From Bacteroidota bacterium (GTDB lineage Bacteria > Bacteroidota > Ignavibacteria > Ignavibacteriales > Ignavibacteriaceae), in assembly GCA_021777835.1 (NCBI GenBank), contig JAJYDC010000004.1, positions 62,001 through 126,000 on the forward strand: a stretch of DNA of 64,000 bases, written 5' to 3'. The position numbers and the translations under genes were made by a program. The notes under the pieces were generated by a model. The model worked only from the letters and a program-made list of their open reading frames with translations, did not search any database and was not told where the DNA came from. Below are positions 46,201 through 54,268 of this stretch, piece after piece (within the stretch, counting starts at the first letter, position 1; each line of letters starts with the position of its first letter).

Positions 46201-49200
46201 CTGGTGATGTGGTCAGATAATTCTGATCCGTGTTGGTTCCGTTAAATTCATATGCACTGAAGTAATAATCTGTATGGCTGCTAAGCCCGGTTACAGTAAC
46301 TACACTATCTGTTCCCTGGTAAACGACATAATTCCCAGTGCCGAGTTGGGAACCTGATCCGAATACTGAACTAGCTGTATACACCTGTCCGTTCGAAGGA
46401 GCCGTATCTACAGCACTCCCAGATTTCCCAATAATAATTCGCTGTGCACCGTTGCCTTTTGTTACCTGCAAGTTAATTGAATTATTTGTTACATTACTTA
46501 TCGTCATGTTGCTTGCTTGTATTGTTGGCGTACTTACTGTCGTGTATGTTATGTTATATTTTTGAGACAAATAATTTGCAACTGCCAGCCTTTGACTTGA
46601 AGTCAGATTTGCATTGTATATAATTATTTCTGCAATATCACCGTTAAAAAAGTAGCTGCCGTCTCCTCTTCTGCCAATAACAAGATTGCCTGCATCAGAG
46701 CTTTGAGTATTTGATAATACATATCCACCTGCTGATCCGTCAACGCGAATAATACCTTCCGATGAACTAGCTTTTAATTCGAAAATATGCGCTAGTCCAT
46801 TTGTATAATCGTTACTGTTTCCTTCATCTAAATAATTGCTTCCTGCAGGAATGAAGCGTGCTCCTGAACTTCCGTTTAACTGCAATTCGTAATTGCCTGC
46901 AGTACCTCCTTCTACAAACTGCAGACTACTAGAGGATGATTTAGCTACTATAAACATTTCATAATCCGAATTTTGTAATCCTAAACTAGCTGCTGATGGT
47001 AATGCAAGGTATGTACTCGTACCATCGAAGCTTAGTGCCGGCTTGGAGTTTATCACTGAGGCCTGGTATGAGGGTTCATCGGCTGATGTCGATTGCGTTG
47101 CATTATTACTATTTCCAGATTTATCAAACCATTCAGAAACCTTTCCTCCGGATGTGTCTACGCCACTATCAGATGCCAGCCATAATTTTAAGTTTGTACT
47201 GGAAATTGAAGTATCGTAGATAAATGAACCAAGTGAAGAGGTATCAGATCCATAAGAGTTTGATGTTAAAATCCTAAAATAATAAAATGTTCCGGCAGTA
47301 AGACTGGTTAGATTTGCACTCACATCTACAGTTCCGGAGCTTCCAGCACTTTGAGAGCCTAAAGTATCAGCTAATGCGGATGGATTAGTGCCGTAGATAA
47401 AACGATATGAAGTAGAAATATCATTAGTATTTACGCTACCATTGATAGTAGCCGAGCTTCCAGTTAGATTAGTTACAGGAAGAATTGAAGCGGTAGGCAA
47501 TACAATATTTCCTGAATAGATATAATAATCCGAGCTATTTGCAGAACTGTTTGCATTTGCACCTGTTCCGAAAGAATCATTACTAAAAAGATAACTGCCG
47601 GAATAGTTGAATACTGCACCGCCGTAGCTAGTTCCATTAGCAGATACACCCGTTCCACCAGCTGCAGTATCATTATTAAAGATACAGTTTTCTATAACCA
47701 TGGCGCCATTATTGTTAAAAATAGCTCCGCCTAATCCTGCACCACCACCTCCACCGCCGTAATTCGCGCCACCGTATCCTGCTCCAAACCCACCAGCACC
47801 CGCAAAGCCGCCTCCGCCCCAATCATTAGAGCCCGAACCTCCTCCACCTCCAAAACCTCCACTTCCGCCGTTTCCACCTCCGCCGTCAAAACCTTCACCA
47901 CCCCCGCCTCCAAATCCGCCAGGATAGCCATCAACATTATAAAGATCTCCACCATTTCCTCCTCCTATCCCTCCAAGAAGTCCACTGGATCCACCGCCTG
48001 ATACTATTGCGCTTCCGCCAAATCCGCCTCCGCCGCCCGTAACAGTTCCATAGTAGTTTCCACCGATTCCTCCAGCAGCTTTATTCCCGCTAAAAGTTAA
48101 ATTATTTACCAACACTGTTCCAGAGTTTATAAATAATGCTCCTCCCATTCCTGCAGCTCCGCCCCCACCGTTAATTCCGTTGCCTCCTACACCGTATCCG
48201 TTGCTTATTGTAAAATTCTGAAGTGTAACTTCCGGTGAGGCTGGAGCTGTAGAACTAAATGGGGAAACTCCGTCACCTATAAAGAATGGTCGATATAGAT
48301 TATTACCGTTGATTGTTAGACTACTTGGCCCCGGCCCGGTTAAAGTCGTATTGTAGTTAATTGCAGGAAGCGCACTAGTAAGGGTTATTGTTCCTGATAT
48401 TCCTGTCATATCGACATAAGCGGTATTTGATGATGCATTTGTGTTTATAGCATTAAGAACGTACCGGAGAGTACCGGTATTATAAGATCCGGTATCCGCA
48501 TCTGTGGTATTGGTTACAGCAAAATTAGAATAACTTATTCCATATTTCGATGCTAGATAAGACTCAACAAGTATCCTATCCGAAGCGGATAGTACTTTAT
48601 TATAAATAATTACTTCTGCAATGTCTCCGGTAAAAAAATAACTATTGACTGAAAGGCGCATTCCAAGAATAAGCGAACTATTAGAGGAACTTCTTACGTT
48701 AGTTAAAGTATTACCGCCATTGACACCGTCCACCCTAATTAAACCTTCAGTTGAAGAAGCCTGAGCATCGAAAATATGAGGTGAGTTATTTGCATATTCC
48801 CCGCTTGTGCCTTCATCAATGTAAGTTGAGCTTATAGGTATAAAGCGAGCTCCCGCAGCTCCGTTCAAATGCATTTCAAATTGTTCTAAATTTCCGGATA
48901 TTAAAAAACTTATATTGGTACTATCGGTTCTTGCCACAATAAACATCTCATAATCAGAATTTTGTATTCCCAGCGCCGAGTCCGTAGGCAATATTAGATA
49001 AGAATCATTAGCTGAAGTAAAATGAAGAGCCGGGTAACCGTTCAATGTGCTTGTAGTGTATGTAGGCTGGTTAGCTGCTGTAGGCTGCGTCGCGTTATTG
49101 CCGTTTCCTGACTGATCAGCCCAAGTAGACACAGATTGTCCGTTGGTAGTTGTCGAAGTTCCGGCATCGGCTTTAAGCCACAATTTTAAATTTGCTGAAG

Positions 49201-49270
49201 GTACCTGTGCATATAATTGTACGGCAATTAATATTAATAGGAAGCTAAAAATAATAGTAAATCTGTTCAC
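43277..49270 (-). CDS. Giant T9SS-secreted surface protein with four LamG-like repeats
   Basis: A 1997-residue exported protein with signal peptide [22 protein letters not shown]. Four repeats of roughly 210-230 residues follow the pattern [11 protein letters not shown], [10 protein letters not shown], [15 protein letters not shown], [16 protein letters not shown] and QYLSxKYNI, typical of LamG/concanavalin-A-like jellyrolls. They are linked by fibronectin-III-like modules ([20 protein letters not shown] type and LTVSPVTGS type). Between the first and second repeats is a beta-helix-like region with GGALFI and GGAIFN motifs and a glycine-rich insert. The tail is a type A sorting domain ([20 protein letters not shown]). 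Likely a cell-surface adhesin or glycan-binding protein; a propeller kinase and NarL regulator lie just upstream. Confidence 0.88.
   Translation of the reverse strand: [1997 protein letters not shown]
47720..48065 (-). repeat. Glycine-rich, GC-rich coding tract in the giant protein
   Basis: A stretch with dense GGN codons encoding runs such as [10 protein letters not shown] and GFGGGGGSG, in strong contrast to the AT-rich surroundings. It is flanked by GGAIF/GGALF motifs of the polymorphic-membrane-protein kind. Confidence 0.8.
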
Positions 49271-49506
49271 TAGAACTCCTTATAATTATTTTTCAATATA
49301 TTTATGAAATTTTTATGATCGTTATTTAATGCAAATGGATTATTTTATTTTCCTGCCGGCATTCCGCAATGCTTGTACAGGGAAAGAAGAAAAAATTTAG
49401 TTTTAAATTCGAGTCACTAAATGAATTAAGAAAGTCAATTTAAATTTGTAGATATCTAATTATTATCGCCACTACTTATTTAGGGAGGTAAGAGGTTCTG
49501 TGTGTT

Positions 49507-50160
49507 TTAGAGCAAATTATCTTTGATGGCTTTAGAGACGGCACCATGTTTTGAATGTACATGAAGCTTATCATAAATATTTTTAAAATGAAACCGGACT
49601 GTTTCATGAGATATTGATAGTATGCCTGCAATTTCCTTATCGACTTTATCTGCAGCTGCAAGAGTTAATATCCTTTTTTCCTGTTCTGTAAGAGTATTTA
49701 TTTCATTCTTGGGTTTTTGAAAAGCTTGGACGACTTTTTTAGCAATCTCCGGGCTCATAGATGCACCGCCGTAATATGTTTGGCGGATTCCGGCAAGTAA
49801 TTCCTCAGGTGAAATATCTTTAGTCAAATAACCGCTCGCACCAGCACTTAGAGATTGAAATATATAGTCGTTGAAATCTTTATGAACCGTTAACATCAAT
49901 ATTTCTGTTTTAGGAAGTTTTTCTTTAAGAATTTTTACTGCCTCAATACCGCTCATTTTTCCTGATCCCAGATCAATATCCATTAAAATAATATCAGGAT
50001 TATCTTCAGGCAGGTTTATTAGCGCGGATTCACAATCAGCATAAGCACTTATACATTTCATATCTTCAGCGCCATCGATTATGAATTTAAATATATCTCT
50101 GAATCGATCAATATCTTCAACAATAGAAACGTAGATACTATTTAATTTTGTATTAGGCAT
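49507..50160 (-). CDS. NarL/LuxR-type response regulator
   Basis: A 217-residue two-component regulator. The receiver domain (1-125) has the phospho-acceptor aspartate in IILMDIDLGSGKMSG and the conserved lysine in YLTKDISPEEL. The C-terminal LuxR-type helix-turn-helix reads LTEQEKRILTLAAADKVDKE followed by ISHETVRFHFKNIYDKLHVH. It follows the propeller kinase gene by about 180 bases on the same strand and is the evident partner. The giant T9SS surface protein gene lies directly downstream, about 235 bases on, and is a reasonable target. Confidence 0.93.
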   Translation of the reverse strand: MPNTKLNSIYVSIVEDIDRFRDIFKFIIDGAEDMKCISAYADCESALINLPEDNPDIILMDIDLGSGKMSGIEAVKILKEKLPKTEILMLTVHKDFNDYIFQSLSAGASGYLTKDISPEELLAGIRQTYYGGASMSPEIAKKVVQAFQKPKNEINTLTEQEKRILTLAAADKVDKEIAGILSISHETVRFHFKNIYDKLHVHSKHGAVSKAIKDNLL

Positions 50161-50343
50161 AATTCAAAATGAAGTTATTTCAATTTTAATTGATGAAAGT
50201 GAACTCATCCCGAAAGTTTTCGACTTAAGTAATATGTTAATATTTATATAAAAAGATGATTGAAAACTTAATGAATGATACAATCCGCTATATCCTTTTC
50301 TCAGTATACTAATATATTTTTTGTTATTTGCTTCCACAACTAC

Positions 50344-53300
50344 CTAATTAGGGAGGGTAGTATGAAAAATAATTCTTGTTCCTTTATTAGCTTCCGATTT
50401 GATAGAGAATTCACCTCCAATCTTTGAAGCTCTTCTCTTCATGTTTTTCAAGCCATTTCCTTCCGAAATCATTCCTTCATCAAATCCTATACCGTTATCG
50501 CAATAAGTTATCGTTAATAATGTTTTCTCAATTTCAAACTCAAGGCTAACATTTGAACAGTTACTATATTTTAAACTGTTATTCAGTGCCTCTTTGAAAA
50601 TAAAAAGAATATTTCTTTTCCAATCTAAAGAGAGCTTTATATCTTTGAAAGAGCTGTCTATACCCACGACACGAAAATCTACGTGTGTTTGGATCTTGCC
50701 AAAAAGATTGAAGCCCTGAGTTTTTAATTTTATACAAACGTCATAAAGAGAATTAACCTCAGAATCCAAAGTCCATAGAAAGTCTTCAGTCTCCGATTTT
50801 AATTTCTCAGATGCATCAACTATCCAGTTTACTGAGTTAGTAATTTCTTTAGATTGATCTCCAATATTGCTTTGTAAAAATTTGCTAAACATTAATATCT
50901 GTGCAAGTTTATCACCAGAACCGTCATGAAAATCTGCTGCCAACTCTTTGCGGATTACGTCTCTCTCTTCAAATTTTGCTTTCTCAATTCTTTTGGTATG
51001 GTAAATCTGATATTTAATAATGAAAGTAATCAGTCCAATAAAAATTATTATAAAAATAAGATAAGCCCACCAAGTTTTCCACCATGGAGGAACAATAATT
51101 ATACTAATTTGAACTCCATCTCTATTCCAAATCCCATCATTGTTCGAAGCAATAACGTGAAAAATATATGAACCCGGCGGTATATTTATGAAAGTAGCTG
51201 TTCGGTTTGAAGCTTCAGTATATAACCAATTTGCATTATAACCTTCTAATCTGTAGGCATATTTATTTGCTGAGGGATTTACAAAACTAAGAGATGCAAA
51301 TTTGAATGAGAATGTGTTATCATCATACTGTAGTTCGATTTTTGGCTGGCGGGATAATAAGCCTTTTGCAATTGAGGTGTCTGATAAATCCACAGGCTTA
51401 TTTAATATATTTAATCCGGTAATAAAGACATTTGGCTTAGTCTTATTGTATACAAAATTCTTTGGATTAAATAAGGTAATTCCATTAATTCCACCGAACA
51501 GAAGCTCACCCATACTATCCTTAAAATATGCATCTTCCGAAAATTCATTTTGTGCTAAACCATCACTTGTTGTATATACAACAGTTTTTTTTGACAGTGG
51601 ATTAAATTTTGTTATTCCATGATTTGTGCTTAGCCACAGATTACTTTTATTATCTTCAAGGATTCCATATACTTCATTACTTGACAGGCCGTTGAGCTCA
51701 GTATATTTTGTACAATTTCCTGTTTTACGATCAACTTTATATAAACCGGACCCGTACGTGCCTACCCAAAAATTCTTTCTGCTGTCAACAAACATTGAAA
51801 GTATTTCTTTATCAGACAGGCTATGTCCTTTCCCAATAGATTTTGCAAACTCAGAGAACTTTCCTGATTTCCTATCCATTTTATCCAAGCCTTGTTTGGT
51901 TGCTATCCAAAAGTTTCCTAGTTCATCCTCAAAAATTCCAGTTATAAAATTATTGATCAGGCTGTTTGGGTCTCGCGGATTATGTTTCCAGCTAATAAAT
52001 GTATTTGTTGCGCGATTAAATTTATTTAAGCCGCTGCCGTAAGTGCCAACCCATAAATCACCATTACTATCTTCATAAACGTCAGTAACAAAATTTCCTG
52101 AAATTGAACCTTTCGAACCGCTCTTGAATGTAGTAATATTTCCGGTTAACGGATCATATCGATCCAATCCATTATCACCCGTTGAAATCCAAATATATCT
52201 TTTTTTGCCTTTATAAAGGTGTGTGATAATATTACTGCTGATGTCATTTGAATTGTTAGATCTATAAAGAATTCTTTTGTTTAACTTCATATTATGATTA
52301 AATATATATATGCCGCCGCCAAATGTACCTACCCATAATTGTCGTTTTGAGTCTTCAAGAAAAGCATCAACATTTGTTCTGTCGCCAGTTATATTAGAAT
52401 TCAAATAATTTTCAAAATGATCCTGCGAAATATTTGTCTTATTCAATCCGCCGTTATGAGTTCCAACCCACAAAGATCCTTCGCGATCTTGATAAATAGT
52501 ATTCACAATATTGCTGCTAATGCTGAAAAAATTACTCGAATTATTTTTATATCTTACAAATTTCTTAGAAGAATAATCAAATTTATTTAAACCACTATAT
52601 GTTGCAATCCATAAAATATGCGAATTATCTTCAAAAATATCCATAATATTATTACCGCTTATAGAAGAATTATCACCAGGGATATTCTTATAATACGTAT
52701 AAGTATTTTTTTTAACATCATAGCATATTAATCCCTTATCGGAAGTTCCGATCCATAGAAGACCGCGCGAATCAACAAAAACTTTATGTACTTCTAGATG
52801 CTTTAGTAGAGGTGTATATATTCCAGTATTTGGATCAAATTGATATACGCCTCCCTTTTCAACTCCGATCCAATATTTGTTATTACCTGAGGGGCATACT
52901 GATGTAATATTATTCTGATTAGGATCATTATTCTTATAATAGGATATATTCTTAGTAGTTGTATTTATCAGATTTAATCCGTAATCGGTAGCCGCCCATA
53001 TTCCCCGTGAATCTTTTAATAGGGCATTAATATGCTGGTTGGATAATCTTTGCCTTAAGTTAGTGTCATTACCAAATCTTACGAACCGGTCTTTGATTCT
53101 GTTATAACGATATAATCCCCCGCCATCTGTCCCAACCCACAAACATCCTGAATTATCTTTCAGTAATGAAGTTATTTCGTTTGATTCCAATCCGCTTGAT
53201 GAAGGGATTTCATTTCCGTATACTTTGAAGTCATAACCATCAAATCTGTCTAAACCGGCATCCGTACCAATCCATAAGAATCCAAAATTATCCTGAAGTA

Positions 53301-53433
53301 TTGAATTTACGCTTTCGCTGGATAAGCCTTGATCATTACTATAATGTTCGAAATAAATTTGTTGGGAGAATGAAACCCCAGTATAAATTACTAAATATGA
53401 AGCTAAAAAAATGTAAGATAATAATTTATTCAA
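50344..53433 (-). CDS. Two-component propeller sensor histidine kinase
   Basis: A 1029-residue sensor. The signal segment is followed by about 14 ligand-binding propeller repeats (pattern LLKDSRGIWAATDYGLN, DLWVGTYGSGLNKFNR) forming a double beta-propeller in the periplasm, a Y_Y_Y domain (KYAYRLEGYNANWLYTEAS), one transmembrane helix (WWAYLIFIIIFIGLITFIIKY), and a cytoplasmic NarX-type kinase with the phospho-acceptor histidine in AADFHDGSGDKLAQ, the N-box in FKEALNNSLKYSN, G1 DNGIGFD and G2 GNGLKNM. All catalytic motifs are intact. Propeller kinases of this class usually sense polysaccharide fragments; no receiver is attached, so the adjacent NarL protein is the partner. Confidence 0.93.
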   Translation of the reverse strand: MNKLLSYIFLASYLVIYTGVSFSQQIYFEHYSNDQGLSSESVNSILQDNFGFLWIGTDAGLDRFDGYDFKVYGNEIPSSSGLESNEITSLLKDNSGCLWVGTDGGGLYRYNRIKDRFVRFGNDTNLRQRLSNQHINALLKDSRGIWAATDYGLNLINTTTKNISYYKNNDPNQNNITSVCPSGNNKYWIGVEKGGVYQFDPNTGIYTPLLKHLEVHKVFVDSRGLLWIGTSDKGLICYDVKKNTYTYYKNIPGDNSSISGNNIMDIFEDNSHILWIATYSGLNKFDYSSKKFVRYKNNSSNFFSISSNIVNTIYQDREGSLWVGTHNGGLNKTNISQDHFENYLNSNITGDRTNVDAFLEDSKRQLWVGTFGGGIYIFNHNMKLNKRILYRSNNSNDISSNIITHLYKGKKRYIWISTGDNGLDRYDPLTGNITTFKSGSKGSISGNFVTDVYEDSNGDLWVGTYGSGLNKFNRATNTFISWKHNPRDPNSLINNFITGIFEDELGNFWIATKQGLDKMDRKSGKFSEFAKSIGKGHSLSDKEILSMFVDSRKNFWVGTYGSGLYKVDRKTGNCTKYTELNGLSSNEVYGILEDNKSNLWLSTNHGITKFNPLSKKTVVYTTSDGLAQNEFSEDAYFKDSMGELLFGGINGITLFNPKNFVYNKTKPNVFITGLNILNKPVDLSDTSIAKGLLSRQPKIELQYDDNTFSFKFASLSFVNPSANKYAYRLEGYNANWLYTEASNRTATFINIPPGSYIFHVIASNNDGIWNRDGVQISIIIVPPWWKTWWAYLIFIIIFIGLITFIIKYQIYHTKRIEKAKFEERDVIRKELAADFHDGSGDKLAQILMFSKFLQSNIGDQSKEITNSVNWIVDASEKLKSETEDFLWTLDSEVNSLYDVCIKLKTQGFNLFGKIQTHVDFRVVGIDSSFKDIKLSLDWKRNILFIFKEALNNSLKYSNCSNVSLEFEIEKTLLTITYCDNGIGFDEGMISEGNGLKNMKRRASKIGGEFSIKSEANKGTRIIFHTTLPN

Positions 53434-53724
53434 TGATACTATTTAAATTTTCTTGTTTCAATAATCTAATTGTGATTTCTTAAAGAATTATAAATAAAAT
53501 AATGATGGCAGATATTTACTTCACACTCAGTACATTTCAGTCTAATAATTATCCGGAATGAATCAAATTTAGAATTAAATATCATTCATACAAAAATATT
53601 TTATCCACATAATTATTATAATATCTTTAAACGTTTTAATCAAATTCGATTTCAAAAAGTTTAGTTATCAAATTATAGAATGGATAACTCTACATAACAT
53701 AAGAATAAAGTCACTCAAAACTTA

Positions 53725-53932
53725 TTAAGTATTGAGTGTCTTGTCCATCATTTCAATAGTAGTAATTTTTTTCTTTATTAAAGCTGACCCGTCCGATACT
53801 AGCCCAATAAATTCACCCGGCGTACCTCCAAATACATCTACATCCAAGCTGCTGCATTGGACAATTATTGATGCTATCCTTGCCCATCCAGCAAAACTGC
53901 CAACGGGACTTGGAGCACTTCCACCCAAATTA
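53725..53932 (-). pseudogene. Fragment of the adjacent GLUG-type T9SS protein
   Basis: The minus frame gives GGSAPSPVGSFAGWARIASI and QCSSLDVDVFGGTPGEFIGL, which match AAFSPAGSLVGQSRLGSI and QCFSLNVDVLAGNSGEFIGA in the full-length protein at 54269-55852; the identity continues at DNA level into the GTTTGGGGTG region upstream. There is no signal peptide or sorting domain, and the frame has a stop just upstream, so this is a partial duplicate that has decayed. The plus-strand ORF at the same place is a shadow. Confidence 0.85.
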
Positions 53933-54031
53933 GATTAAAAGTAAGATTGCGATCAATACATAAGACTGATTCGTAACTTCACTAAATAATTATTTTGAAG
54001 AATCCGCATAGAGATATTATTAAAATAACTC

Positions 54032-54184
54032 GTTGTTCGAAATTAAAATTAAAACCGTTGAAACGGTTACAATGACGTTTTTTTACACCATTAACACCGG
54101 GATTAATCCCGGTGTTAATGGTACCAACATATACACTTCAAATGTTTCAACAGTTTATAAACTTTTTTATTCATTTCGAACAAC
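54032..54184. repeat. REP-like palindromic element with inverted-repeat ends
   Basis: Outer 12-bp inverted repeats GTTGTTCGAAAT (54032-54043) and ATTTCGAACAAC (54173-54184) enclose a hairpin AACCGTT-GA-AACGGTT (54053-54068) and a perfect 36-bp palindrome centred on GGGATTAATCCC (54087-54122). About 150 bp in all, with no ORF; it resembles MITE or REP/BIME elements. Confidence 0.8.
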
Positions 54185-54268
54185 AGGTTAAAATATTTTC
54201 TTTTACACAAACACTTAAGAAACGCTTCTTATTAAATCAGTAATATACTTTAGGAATTAAGTCATTCT

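Larger units (their letters stand above)
53434..54268. other. Long non-coding region with gene remnant and REP-like element
   Basis: About 835 bases between the kinase gene and the GLUG-type gene. It holds a decayed GLUG fragment (53755-53932) and a palindromic element (54032-54184), annotated separately. Nothing else was recognised. Confidence 0.6.

Noticed and set aside
47731-48065. Antisense ORFs in the glycine-rich tract (for example the 74-residue minus frame)
   Set aside because: They are shadows created by GGN-rich coding sequence; the giant protein's own frame explains the region, and no start signal or conserved domain supports them.
43900-49200. Recurrent blocks about 1.2 kb apart that could be taken for tandem DNA repeats or an array
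   Set aside because: They encode the four jellyroll modules in frame; there is no repeat-spacer structure of the CRISPR kind.
53732-53938. Plus-strand 68-residue ORF
   Set aside because: The minus strand at this place encodes a recognisable fragment of the neighbouring GLUG protein, so the plus frame is its shadow.
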